Source of the DNA: Clytia hemisphaerica
Taxonomy: Eukaryota; Cnidaria; Hydrozoa; Leptothecata; Clytiidae
NCBI GenBank assembly: GCA_902728285.1
Contig: CACVBU010000857.1
Coordinates: 62,001 to 126,000 of the forward strand
Length of the DNA stretch: 64,000 bases
Reading direction: 5' to 3'
Shown here: positions 1 to 11,705 of the stretch, one piece after another
Layout: the number at the start of each line of letters is the position of its first letter
How positions within the stretch are numbered: position 1 is the stretch's first letter
Program-made: the position numbers and the translations under genes
Notes under the pieces: model-generated
Databases searched by the model: none
What the model was told of the DNA's origin: nothing
What the model saw: the letters and a program-made list of their open reading frames with translations, nothing else

Positions 1-356
1 AGCTTGGTTGGCTGACAAAAGCCGTATGCAGTCTTCATTTTGACATTTCTAAACATAAGTACAGTAGCTATGAATTCTTTGACCGTAAAATATATTTTAA
101 TTCGTTAAACGATTTCCCCTCCTTTAAAAAAGTTAAAAGGCCTTCAAATTTCTATAAAGGCTGAAATCTGTAATAGGTTTAAAACAAATATTAAAATCAC
201 TCTTGTAAGTGGAATATAAGTACAAAGACATACCTCTTTTTTGCCTGCCATTTTCTTCCGAATGATTTTAATATTTGTATCTGTTATTAGTTATTGCTAA
301 AAGAAAAGAAAATAATAATGAATCATGTTTTTTGAAGATATTGCAATTTACTTTCT

Positions 357-941
357 ACCTTAAGGGGACTATTTTTTGCGCCCGGGGGGGGGGGCAGTCA
401 GGCAAATTGACCAACGGGTATGTGCGGCGGTTAAGGGTATGTTTTTCAAAATATCAGAAATGCACTGTAAGGGTGGACTTTTGATAAATGCACTGTAAGG
501 GTGGAAATTTAAGCAAATCTGAGAAAAATTGCAAATCTTTGCTCGAAAATCTTGGTTTTTTTTGCTAAAATTTGAAAAAATGCACTGTAAGGGTATGACT
601 TTCACCGATTTTTTTTCTGCACTGTAAGGGTGCGATTCTTAAAGCCAATTTTTTCGCCGCACATACCGTCAGTTGGTAAACCCACTGCCCCCCCCCCCGG
701 GTTTTTGCGGGAACTAAATTTTGCGGTTTTGGCGGATTTAGGCCCAAACCGTAAAATTAAGTTCCTGCAAAAAAATTCGAAAAACAAAGGTCCAATAATT
801 CACAGTACGGCTCTAATTTTCTTTCAAGTGAGAAATCTGCAAAACTAAGTTCCCGCAAATATTAAATATTAAAACTTGAACCTGCTTGAACTGCGAACCG
901 CAAAAATTAGTTCCCGCAAAAAAATAGTTCCCTTAAGGTAT
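357..941. repeat. Composite foldback element with tandem ATGCACTGTAAGGGT units
   Basis: The ends are inverted copies (ACCTTAAGGGGACTATTTTT at the left, its near complement at 920-941). Inside, G-run and C-run tracts at about 380-395 and 690-700 form a second inverted pair, with several copies of TGCACTGTAAGGGTG between them (about 460-630). The structure suggests one foldback element inserted in another. No coding potential is convincing. Confidence 0.7.
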
Positions 942-1390
942 CTGAAAGCAAAATCGACGGTGACTGGATATCTGACTATTGTAATATCGTAAAAAGTGGA
1001 TTATTTTGGCTTAGACTTTTTTCATTCACGAATCAATAATTTAGATTTTTCGCATAATAATACCCATACCTGTCTTTGCTAGCGATTTTAGATTTCCGTC
1101 TATCTTTTTCCGGGGGACATGCTTTAGACTCGCATCAATACTTTTTTCCTAAAACATGAGATTTTTGGTGTTTCTTGCCCCTGATTAGAACTCATGGCTA
1201 ATATAAAATAACTAAATTTTAGCTTCTCGATGTGCACTAAGAAGTGTGTCAAACTCTCAAAAAGGTCATTTCTCATGGTTCTTATATTTGTATTAATGGC
1301 TCAACTCTGAAAATGTAAATAATATACGTTAAGGATATTTCACCCTCAATTTCGGCATTTTCTTACTGATACACAAAGTTAAAATTATGA
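942..1390. other. Intergenic, no recognised feature
   Basis: AT-rich sequence with short resemblance to the repeat family at 19.1-19.4 kb and 30.2-30.9 kb (the phrase GATATTTCACCCTCAATTTC near 1335). No gene seen. Confidence 0.5.
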
Positions 1391-1982
1391 TCATATACTA
1401 TCATGATGATGCATCCTTGACAAGTTTCTTAAGTCCACGATAGAAGGTCTTGTGTAAGGATTTACGTGGGTGCAACTTTGCAGTGCAGAAAAGAGGGCCT
1501 TATTTTTTTGTACAATGCTCTCTTGGTTGATTGAAATGACTTTTTTACCAGTGTAACCTATACCATATAGATCACTGAAACTGCTTCTCTAGGGTATCCA
1601 TGAAATACCTCAGGTGGTGTATGTTTAACACATTGGATCAGCAAAGAAACAGATTGGGCCTCCCTTGTTTCAATACCCCTGTAGATCTTGTTTTCATTGC
1701 CAGTTATAAGAGAGCTGCATCCGAAATCAATCAACTTAAAGTTGAAATTCTGTTCCTAGATAGAACTAATAATATGTTATTTGGTTTGATATCCCCATGA
1801 AAAACATTGTTGTCATGGAGAAAGGAAACTGCATTAAGCAACTTATCTATGATTAAAAATGTGTTGGCATAGGAGATATCTTTCTTTCTTACATGATAGT
1901 CCAAAGTGTTTTTAGCAGCAAACTCTGACCCAAAGAAACTCGTAACAAGTCTGTGTGGTATTTCCATACAAACTCCCACCAT
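1391..1982 (-). pseudogene. Protein kinase catalytic-domain relic (frameshifted)
   Basis: Read on the minus strand, three frames in turn give successive pieces of one protein kinase C-lobe. Residues NAVSFLHDNNVFHGDIKPNN (about 1770-1850) contain the catalytic-loop pattern HxDxKxxN as HGDIKPNN. FKLIDFGCSS (about 1707-1735) has the metal-binding DFG. HTPPEVF (about 1600-1618) is the APE-like segment. SDLYGIGYTG and NPYTRPSIVDL (about 1420-1575) match subdomains IX and XI, followed by a stop at 1391-1393. Between HGDIKPNN and DFG, and again after PPEV, the frame changes by a nucleotide. No N-lobe (glycine loop, VAIK lysine) was found in the stretch just upstream. Absence of introns plus frameshifts suggests a retrocopy or decayed gene. 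Assembly indels are a second possibility. The substrate cannot be inferred. Confidence 0.65.
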
Positions 1983-2742
1983 GAAACAGAGATACAGAGA
2001 TAATATTTAATTTGTACCCTTTATGTCAAACATTATATCCCTTATATCTAGGGGGGGCATTTTAAAAAACTTTTACACTCTCTATTACAAAGAAATGTAG
2101 AAGATTTGTGAAGTCTAGCATTGACTACAAAAAACAACATTGGCATTGTCTGATAAAAACATTGTTAGCAAGAGGGGGTTTTAATTTTATTCAGATTTTT
2201 AAAGGGATCATCATTTTCTGCACTTCTTATTAAAAAAAGAAGCAGGTCACATTAAAAAAAATCTCCTTAAAAGGTCAAAACTGAAAGTGTTCTGAAGCTA
2301 AATATTTTGAACCCAAATTTTTCCTGATTGGATTTCTTTGTTTAAAAAAAGATTTTCCATTTGATAAATTATATGTAGAACACTAGCTTTATGACCAAAC
2401 GGATCATCATTTTGTTCATCTGTGAAAATTCCAGGACGTAAAAGAGTTTAACGCATTTTGTCAATTTTCTTTATTAAATCCAATAGTCAAAAGTAGGCAG
2501 ATTTAGGGGGAAGGTCGTCCTAATTTTATTCAAACAAATGCTACTTTTTACAATGCTATTATCATAACTCTTTTCGAAAAGACCAGATGAATATTTTTTG
2601 TTTCTTGTTTCATGATCATAAAAATAAATTTCATAAATCAGAGAAATATAATAGAGTGGTGCTTTCTTGTGTGTCATTTTGGATTATATTTTCATCAAAA
2701 GATCCCAAAAAACCTATCTGAAGGCCTACATTTATGCCAACT
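1983..2742. other. Intergenic, no recognised feature
   Basis: AT-rich sequence upstream (minus sense) of the kinase relic. No kinase N-lobe motifs, RNA gene or clear transposon end was found here. Confidence 0.4.
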
Positions 2743-2987
2743 ACACATTTTTTATAAGCATAACACCTATAAGCATATCCAGGCTCAAATCTTGCAAAAA
2801 CTTAGGTATTGCCTAAGCATATGCTAAGCCTCCCATTTTACAAAATTTCAAAGCATTTATTATCCCTCAAATTACAAAAAAACACCAATAATGCGCAAAT
2901 AGCATAGGCATATTGGAGGCTCAAAAAAATAATTTTGCTAAGCATGAGGCATGCAAAAATTTACCCTATGCTTATAAAAAAATGTGT
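2743..2987. repeat. Terminal-inverted-repeat MITE
   Basis: The left end ACACATTTTTTATAAGCATA is mirrored by TATGCTTATAAAAAAATGTGT at the right end. The interior repeats GCATA/TATGC words. A degenerate relative lies at about 4670-4775. The ends resemble those of the TACACGTTTTTT-type family found elsewhere in the window. Confidence 0.7.
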
Positions 2988-3006
2988 ATCATTAGAGATT
3001 TAATAA

Positions 3007-3977
3007 TAGTAGGGGCCACTATGTCGCGAAAAAGCTTCCCGTGTGCAGCAGCTTGTGCAAAGGGATTTTATGATTGAATATTGTTCCTTTAATGTAGAAG
3101 ATCAAAATTTGAGAGGTGGGGCCGGGTGTTACCACCCGTTGCCATGGAAACTGACGTCATTGGTTACTATGGCAACCAAAATAAAAGGTCGTCAAAATTG
3201 AAAAATTTTTGTTTCATTCGAAAGAGCATGAAATACTGATAAAGAAAAAGGTCACAACCTATATCTGAAAATGAATATATCAGGAGATATAAAGGAAATA
3301 AGGTAAAATGACGTCATAAAACGATGACGTCATCGAAAAATAAAAATTTGCCAAAATTCAAAAAATTTTGGTTTTTTGGAAAGAATACCTTCCAGTGAAC
3401 AAAAAATATTATTATGAAAAAGTCTGAAAATCCTTTTTAAGAAGTCTATGAGCAAAAATTGATATTTTTAAATTTTGCCTGTAATGTGCTTGGGCAAGCT
3501 CCAACCTTCGACAGGCAAAAAATGAAATTGTCAATTTTTGATCAATAGACTTTTTTTAACGAATTTTCAAACTTTTTCGTAATAATATTTTATGTTCACT
3601 GGAGGGCCTTCTTTTCAAAAAAACAAAAAATTTCGAATTTTGGCAAATTTTGATTTTTCGATGACGTCATCGTTTTATGACGTCATTTTGCCTTATTTCC
3701 TTTATATTTCCTAATATATTCATTTTCAGATATAGGTTGTGACCTTTTTCTTCATCAGTTTTTCATGCTCTTTCGAATGAAACAAAAATTTTTCAATTTT
3801 GACAACTTTTTATTTTGGTTGCCATAGTAACCAATGACGTCAGTTTCCATGGCAACGAGTAGTCACACCCGGCCCCACCTCTCAAATTTTGATCTTCTAC
3901 ATTCAAGGAACAATATTCAATCATAAAATCCCTTTGCACAAGCTGCTGCACACGGGAAGACATAGTGGCCTCTACTA
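3007..3977. repeat. Long near-perfect palindrome (foldback element), 971 bp
   Basis: The two halves are inverted copies over nearly their full length, about 460 bp per arm around a short centre near 3480-3520. The outermost bases are TAGTAGGGGCCACTATGTC and its near complement GACATAGTGGCCTCTACTA. Both arms carry repeated TGACGTCA-type words (for example 3309-3335 and 3660-3690). No open frame of note. Confidence 0.85.
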
Positions 3978-3999
3978 TAATCTTAACCTGGGATTTTCA

Positions 4000-5000
4000 G
4001 ATATACAGATGATCTAACTTATATCTATAGATATAAAAATCAACTGGTAGTGTAGGAAACCAACCTTTATTTGAACGTTTCTTTAAATTGGTCTAATAAG
4101 CAGAACTATTTGAGTTTTTCTTCTCGATTTGTGGAAAAGCTTGTCTGACCAAAGACCCAAATGCTTTCGAAGATGTTTTTGGGAAAGTTTTGATAAAATC
4201 ATTGTATATTTCGCTAATTTTCATCCTTGGTGAAGACAGGTCAATTTCGTAGTTATCTTTGTAAGCTAAAAAAAAACTTGAAAAGAATTCTTTTCACGAC
4301 CACGAGGGCTTCTTTCCTTATAAATTAAAGTAACATAGTGAACAGCAAGTAAATCTTGTTGACAATAATAGTGTGGAAAACTTGAAAAGTGCATTAGTTA
4401 GTTAAAGGCTGAAAACCTCTTCCTTAGAAAATGTTTTATTAGTGGATGAATTTATACTTTCAAAAAGGGTAATTTTCATAACCTTACATGTTCTCTTTTT
4501 ATTAGCATATAAAAATCCAAAAAATGTTACTTACAAAGAAGTGAATCAGGCTTAAAACTTGCTCAAATTTGCATATCAGAATTCTTGGCTAAGTTATAAA
4601 AATGAAACTAGGGAAAGAGGGAGTTAGTCAGAAAAAAACACACAGAAAAAACAAAATATCCCTACTAAAAATAAACTTAGGGTTGAGGTAATGCTTAGGA
4701 TATGCTTAAATTTCCCATATCTGAACCTAGATGCTTATAATTGCAATGCTTATAAAGGAAAAAAATATGTAAATGAAAATTACACTCAGAATGTGAAAGT
4801 TCTTTTTCATGATAGTAAACAATATGCCTGATTTCTTAGTTACGAGTATGCTTACAATTTAAGTTCCAAATTTGAAACAGGACTGCCTTTATCTTCCCAG
4901 TAAAATGTGGCCATTTTTCATGCATGTTAGCATGGTGGGAGTCACATGGCCACTTAATAGCAAAATCTATACTGGAGCTGTCTATATTTGTAGACTATAG
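4000..5000. other. Intergenic with a MITE-like remnant
   Basis: AT-rich. The segment at about 4670-4775 has repeated ATGCTTATA/TATGCTTA words related to the element at 2743-2987. No gene seen. Confidence 0.4.
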
Positions 5001-5175
5001 ACCTTTTTTCAAAGAGGCCACCCTGTTGAATAATTATGTAGTCCAGCAGAAAACAATGATACACCAATGCATAATTATTACAATAAGCATGAAACAGTAA
5101 TTATGCATTGTTTAGCATTGTTTGTATGGCTGGACTACATAATTATTCAACAGGGTTGCCTCTTTGAAAAAAGGT
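5001..5175. repeat. Palindromic MITE
   Basis: ACCTTTTTTCAAAGAGG at the left is mirrored by CCTCTTTGAAAAAAGGT at the right, and the inner CTGTTGAATAATTATGTAGT is also mirrored. A second copy's right arm is visible at about 4.90-55.00 kb of the far region (54,904-55,001), directly after the assembly gap. Confidence 0.85.
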
Positions 5176-5207
5176 TTATTTACCGTGAGATTGGGTAACT
5201 TGCATCA

Positions 5208-5593
5208 GTCAGTCAGGCACATCCTGGAAAATGAACGGGGTATTTTTCACTTGTGATTGGTGGCAAATGCAAGGGGTCGAAAACAAAAGTGATGTAATAG
5301 TGCTGAATACCCCACGCAATTGAACCGGGTTTGAAATATTTTGCTTCATTTTAAAGAACTGCATAGATGAAATTTTTTTTCCATGGGTCAATTTTGTCTT
5401 CGAAGATTGAAGAAACTTTTAACGAAAAAATAAAGTTCCCAGTTTTCTTCCTTTTTTCCCATTTTCAGTTTGAAGTTCATTTTTATTCATTTTTACGCTT
5501 TTAGCCTGAGACGTCCTATCTCATTTACACTGGGTGACGAATACCCCATGCAAATGCTCACCCCGTTCATTTGCCAGGATGTGCCCGACTGTC
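5208..5593. repeat. Foldback element
   Basis: The arm AGTCAGGCACATCCTGG near 5211 is mirrored by CCAGGATGTGCCCGACT near 5574, followed inward by mirrored ATGAACGGGGT and ACCCCGTTCAT. Loop about 270 bp. It abuts the next hairpin element. Confidence 0.75.
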
Positions 5594-5600
5594 AGTGGAG

Positions 5601-5742
5601 GCTAACATGCATAGCCCTCAAATGAATGACCTGGCTGGTCATTAAAATACAACTCGCAGCTCTACTCTACCATTTTTGTTTTGATATAACTTTGTATTTT
5701 AATGACAAGCCAGGTCTTTCATTTGAGCTATGCATGTTGGTT
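5601..5742. repeat. Short palindromic MITE
   Basis: ATGCATAGCCCTCAAATGA and its complement at 5717-5736 bracket an inner pair GACCTGGCTGGTCATTAAAA / TTTTAATGACAAGCCAGGTC. A partial copy of the inner arm occurs at about 22,540-22,570. Confidence 0.75.
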
Positions 5743-5869
5743 GGCAAGCGATATCATACTCCAGGGTGCATCGTCTCTTATTTTCCCCCTATTTTCTACT
5801 TTCCTATCTTCTATCCTGATTTTCTATCTTTCTGAAGTGTTTCTAACTGTTTTCTAAGTATTTTTCTGA

Positions 5870-5990
5870 AATTTGCCCGTATCGGTGAAACAGGTCTCCG
5901 ACCCCAGCTCGAACCACCAAATGCAAGCAACCTTGATTTACAAACCCAATGCCTAATTGCTTGCGCCATCGAGGCACGACAGGAAGTTGT
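5870..5990 (-). mobile_element. tRNA-derived SINE head
   Basis: On the minus strand the sequence has an A-box-like TGGCGCAAGCAATTAGGCA and a B-box-like GGTTCGAGCTGGGG about 45 bases later, spaced as in tRNA genes. The acceptor stem is not intact, so a SINE head is more likely than a functional tRNA. Confidence 0.5.
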
Positions 5991-6663
5991 CATTCATTCA
6001 CAATATAGCGTGTAATTTACAGACCTTAATTAAGAAAGTTCCAAACCCTACTGGCAGTTACATCAATATGCCTTCTTACCTGTCTTTAAAAATATAAATA
6101 AAAGTAATCACGGAAAAGGACGCGAAAAAAAAAGACATAAGTGTGAGAACAGAGTAATCAAACTCGTTAGAAAAAGTACCATTAGAAGTCATAAAAAATC
6201 AACCTGAATAAATGCAATCGAAATTCCAGAGAACTTCGTAATTCCCCAAACAATATTACATTACTATGTCAAACTCCCATCACATAAATTTTACAATTAC
6301 GTCAGAGTAGACTACGCACGCCACCGAAGAGGTTTATTTGGAAAGGGTAATTATATTTTATTGTTCGCTTCTTTTTTAAAGATTCGCCGGGTTGGAAAAG
6401 TATGAATTTCTTTGTACATATTTTACCTACCCCAAATATTTAGGAGGCTGAGTTTTAAACGAATGGTCAAGTTGAATCGAACGATAAATGTATCAAGGTC
6501 TGTTTTATTTACCCCCTGGTGACTTAACAAAAGAGACTTAACTCAATGTTACAATCCAATTATTGAAAGTTTGTCTCGGCCTTTTTATAATGAGCGAGAC
6601 ATACGTTCTCTGATTACGAAATTTTCATATTGACATTTTCGAGGCATTTTGATGTAACTGACT

Positions 6664-6880
6664 GGTGCCCCTACAAGGATCCCTATGGGATCAAAACCAA
6701 AAAGGGGGCCTGCAAGCCTACAAGCCACTGGCCAAAATTCTACTTTTAACTGCCCAGCCCCCAGCCCAGGCCAGCCCAGCCTTGGCTTGCTTGGCCTACT
6801 ACCCTACCTACCTGTACCCACCACACTACTGTTCAGACCCCCTTGAAAAGTTGGTCAATTCCCCTTTTTGTTTGGTTTAA
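6664..6880. repeat. C-rich low-complexity tract
   Basis: Runs of CCAGCCCAGG/CCTACCTACC words at about 6745-6840. The open frame over it is composition-driven (A, P, L, Y rich) and not accepted as a gene. Confidence 0.4.
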
Positions 6881-7675
6881 AATTAGAATAGCCCAGAATA
6901 TACCAATATTCCATAGACCAGCCACATTTCATCAGTACCTATGACCTATAACCAGGAAAACCATACCATACCAAACTGCCAACCACATGGACTTCGTTCG
7001 AAACGGCAAGTTTTGTAGACTAGGTACAAGTTTTGTCGACCTTTTGGAAAAAGGCCGATAAAGATTCCAAAAGGAAAATTAACTTCATATTAATTAAAAA
7101 AAAGAGTGCTGTATTCCAAGCTAGAACAGTATCGATTAAGTATCGGTCATATCGAGTGCAGTATCGATAAAGTATCGGTCAAAGGTCTACAGACCCGATG
7201 GAAGTCGCTCTGACTGCTGACACACCTCAAAATCAGTCGGCCTCAACTGTTGAAGCTCCGTATTTTGGAACATTGGAACCGACTTTTTATAGCATGAAAA
7301 CGACTGGCTGCTACACCCCGGGGCTTCGGGGGGCAGGGGTTTCCCTAGACTTACCGACCTATCTATGCAAATGGAGGGTGGTAAAATCGTAGATCACTCT
7401 AAAAGGGTTTTTTGTAAAAAGCAGCTCAAATTCCATACCCTTTACGGCCCTTTACCTTGGCCACAGCCTAAACTTTTAGTTAAATAGTCCCATAAAAGGG
7501 TCACAAAATTTTTTTTAAATGTGATTTTTTTTTTCATTTCATCATTCCCTATCATTCTCTAAGGTCCCGAAAAAATTATTTATTATTATTGCTTGGATTT
7601 GGATGGCATGCATGCGTTATATATTAGAAAAAAATTAGTTCTCTTTGATGAAATTCGCTGCAATAAGATAAGATC

Positions 7676-8094
7676 GGTCAGGGGCAATAGTTTCCCGACC
7701 CCCGGGGGGTTACTTAACATTAACAAGCAAAATGGGTGCCGGGTATGTGCGAGCCATAAGGGTACCTTTTTTCGTGCCTCAAAAGTCTGTCAAAGGGGTT
7801 AAATTCATAAGTTAGTCTCTGAAAGGGTCCCAAAATCACGAAAACACGAAAATCGAAAATTTTTCTCTCAAAGGGTCACGAATCCCAGAAATTTTGACCA
7901 AAATTTAGTGAAAATGAAACTGAAAATGAAATGAAAATTTGGAAAAAATCTACCAAAATTAAGGAAAAAGTCTCTCAAAGGGTCCCAAAATCATCAAAAT
8001 TTTGTCTCTCAAATAAAGTGTCGATTTTTGATTTTCGGCTCGGACATACCCCCGTCACCTCGCAACCCTAGTACCCCCCTCCCCGGGTCCTGAC
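7676..8094. repeat. Foldback element with CCCGGGGGG core
   Basis: GGTCAGGGG and CCCCCGGGGGG at the left are mirrored by CCCCGGGTCCTGACC at 8080-8094. An inner left segment GGGTGCCGGGTATGTGCGAG recurs at about 17,850 and 50,550, and TCGGCTCGGACATACCC near 8035 recurs near 50,705. This defines a dispersed family of about 200-400 bp. Internal CTCAAAGGGTC words repeat. Confidence 0.7.
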
Positions 8095-10069
8095 CTCTCC
8101 AGAGCGTTGCGTGTATCAGAAGAAAATTTCCACACGTTTTTGCCAAGAAAAGTATCATATTGTTGCATTGATTTAATGGAAGGTGCAGAGTCATATAGGC
8201 AGTACATAATTTTTTTCTATATGCCACTGCAGTAATTAATTTTATTGTAAATCACAAAAACATCGATAATAGAAAACAGTTCTTAAATATCCAAGTCATT
8301 TAGGATGAATTGATTACAAAATTTAGTTTTTCTCAAAGTTTTTATTGAAGGGAAATCTGTACTGATTTGTGCATCTTTCCCCTGTATGTAAATTGAATAG
8401 AAAAGAGCATATAGCAGAGTTAATGGGTAGGGCTTATTGTCCCCCTACACAATCTTGCGTGTGTTTTTGATTCTGCTTGAGTGGATGTTCATTCTTGTGT
8501 TTAAGGATTCTTAACTCCTGATGTAGATTAGACTAGAGTACTCTTTGAAATATTTTTACAACTTTTTAATGGGAGAACATCTTTCTTAATTGCATCTATA
8601 ATTGCTTAGTTAATATTATCTCGGAGAAATTAAAATTCCATTAAATAAATCAAGGAAATCAAATAAAGAAGTTTGAGAAAATACCGTACAATCTTTTTCC
8701 GAGTCGTGCTTTTAGTTCTTCGCTACATAGGGCCATTTTCAAGTTCTTGAATGATTCGCCGATAGCGCTCTATATAGGAAGACAATATTTCGACGATTTC
8801 CATCGGGACTTAAATTTCGTGGATGACATGGATGACATCCGTGAAATCTGCGAAATTTATAATCCCCGCGCGGAAATTTATCCCATTTAAGTATGTGTCC
8901 AGGGTAAAAAGCAAGGTAGAGAGTTGATTTTCGTTACTTTTCGGCGCATAGTTCTATGTAGATGGTCCCATGAGCAGTTCAGTATTTTCTGCAAATACAG
9001 TTAGAGAAAATCTCGGAGAAAAAATGATAGAATTAACTAGTGTTTATCTAAGACAGCCCGTAGAAAAGTACAGTACAGTGGGAGTAGAGTCTCCGGCATA
9101 ACTAACTCAAATAACCAGAGGGAAAAGGAAATTGTTCGAGTTAAAGAGACATTTCGAGTTTTAGAGGAGGTTTGTAAAATTCACATAATCTCCCCATTAT
9201 TTGAAGACCCTGAGAAAAAAAAAACGTAAAAGTTGTCTCTCATCTCATGGCAAACAGTTGATCAATTTATGGAGGGTTTGAGTTATCACGGTTCCCAGCG
9301 AATTTTGTTCGAAAGAAGGAGGCATTCGAGTTATACAAACTTTTAGCTCTGTAATAAAAATCGGGAAGGACAAATAAATGATAAAGAAATGACTGGTGAT
9401 GTCATTAAAAGGAATATCTACAGATCTAACGTTGGGGGGGATTGCGCTCTTCTAGAAAAAATTTGTTCATGGAGGATATTTCAGTTCGGGCGAGAACAGT
9501 GATTTCAGCCTTTCTACGTTAATTCATTGGCTATTTCCATAGTTCGAATCCCCTCTTTTTAGGGGGATGACACCTTCCAAAAAAATGAAGAAAGGATGAG
9601 GATCAGAAATTTTCATTCAAAAGCCCACCGTATTGTAGGTTATTTTCCAGAACTGTTACCTTATTTTCACTAAAACTCAAAGGTTGGAGGGATGCCAAGA
9701 AGGGGGGAATCAGACCACTTTCCGCACTATGATTTTGATTTGGACAAGTTTAATGGCTTCCAGGCTATATCAGCGTCATCATAAATCATCAAAAAGCAAA
9801 GTTCAGTCAGTAGTAGACTCTAGTCTAATTCTACCATTGTTGAGATCCTAGGTTGTAATATTTTATGCGAGGGCAATACCGTAAAATATTGACCAATGTC
9901 AAAAAGTATTGTCCCGAGCTTGCAAGGGCAATATGTTTGACAGAGCTCATATATTTTATGGTATTGTTCGGACAAACAGTATAATTGATTACGAGTTTAT
10001 CCTTTTTGTTTATAAGTAACCGCCTTTTAAATTCACGACAATAAAAGTGGAAACTACTTCCTTTTCCAG
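8095..10069. other. Intergenic, dispersed repeat remnants only
   Basis: About 8225-8310 resembles the loop of the palindrome at 42,261-42,582 (GCAGTAAT, ACAGTTCTTAAAT, CATTTAGGATGA words). About 9480-9835 resembles parts of 39,280-39,370 and, inverted, 41,800-41,870 (GTAGACTCTAGTCTA, AAGCAAAGTTCAG words). No gene found. Confidence 0.45.
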
Positions 10070-10750
10070 GGAGTTTCTAAACATCGACCACGACCGGCGA
10101 CTAGATAAATTTGGATTATCGAGTTTGTCTGCTCCTTCCACCGTAGACAACGTTTAAATAGAGTCCTCAGAATACCAAAAATGACCTTTGAAGTAACCAG
10201 TCATTTTCTTGACAAAGTGACACTATTTGACAAAAATATTGACAGGGTTATTAAGTATGATGTTTAAGCTTTGTTGCCAAAATATTTTAATTATGCTGAA
10301 ATGAGATGCCTTTAGTATAAATAGATAGAACTTGTCGGTAGGAAAAAATTGGGAAGGCCTGTTTTAGAGATATAAATCTAATCAATTATTCTATTGTCTT
10401 TATGCTGACAAAATGATTAATTTCGACAGAAATAATAATCTGATGATGAAATGCAAAGCTTTTCAAACCAATTTCAAAATATTTTGTTCCATTAATTATT
10501 TTGATGCTGATAATTCAAAAGGATAGAAATTGACACCATAATCAAGCTCGTCAAAATGGTTGTTTTACGTATTTGGCATTTTGTTTTAAATAGATGAGAC
10601 AGGGTCGAGCTTATGTACTCTTCAATATATATTCAAATGATTAGGAGAGACACTCTATGTTGGAGAAAGGAAAAACTTGATAACCCAAATTTATCTGGTC
10701 GCCGGTCGTGGTCGTCATTTCTTGTCGACGTTTAGAAACTCCCCCTTTCC
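10070..10750. repeat. Foldback element, about 680 bp
   Basis: The left arm GAGTTTCTAAACATCGACC plus ACCGGCGACTAGATAAATTT is mirrored at 10,680-10,745 (AAATTTATCTGGTCGCCGGT, GACGTTTAGAAACTC). Arms are about 80 bp and the unrelated centre about 500 bp. Confidence 0.8.
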
Positions 10751-11705
10751 ATGCCTTTTTACTTAGAACAACGCAAACATTGACGTCACAGTCTGTCTAC
10801 ACCACAGATATCTTAAAACATTAGATAGAGTTTCGGTTTTCTGTGTATTATATAAGATATTTGGGGTCTATACCGTGGAATACAAATGACTCAAATGTTA
10901 AAGCTCAAGAGTTAAAACTATATATTTCAAACCATAAGTTACAGCAAATTCAAATTATTTGTGCTTTGCAAATTTGTATCAAATATTATGTCCACCATTA
11001 TGTTAAAAGAAAATTACTGTATTTTCGGTACAGGGTATAAAATAATTGAAAAATTCATAATACAAAAACCATGAAAAACTTATTGGGGGATGCTTGTGGT
11101 ATGTAAATGTTAGATTGCATCATTTTTCCTAAAGGCAACACCCGTTTGTGAGGGCAAATTTCGGTGTTCTTCATTTCGTTTCACAAAACTTTAGCAATTG
11201 TGCTTAAAGGTATGCCTAGCAGTCATGATCGATTTAAGTTTCAGCTTAATTATGCTTATAAAAGTTTCCTTACGAAAAAGAAAATGAGCACAGAAATAAA
11301 TCAAGATTTAAATAAATTCTTGTTTTCTACTAAAAATCGATTAAAAAACCTGGATTAAGTCATACGCACACAAAAAGATCAAAATAATTATTTGCAAAAG
11401 GTTCTAAACCAGAAAGTTTGGATGAATTTACTATATTATGTAAAAATAAAGAAGTTATTGACATGTGAAGACTCCAATATTCACATATTGTTCCTTAAAG
11501 ATTTCTCTCATAAATTCATCGAAGTGTTCAACCGGTACCATATAAACACATGCACCGTTAGGTGGGCTCGCGTGGGAATCGAAAAAAAAAAATCTTCATT
11601 ACTTTCTCTGATGAATGCATAAGATTTCATTTGAAATCAAGACAAAAGTTAAAACTTTATCAGTGACACTTTGAGCTCGTCTCATAATAACCAGTTAAAG
11701 TGAAA
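10751..11705. other. Intergenic, weak open frames
   Basis: Several 60-76 codon open frames on the plus strand (11,164-11,358 and 11,392-11,622) are Lys/Asn/Ile rich and show no motif. They might be eroded transposon coding sequence but nothing is recognisable. Confidence 0.3.
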
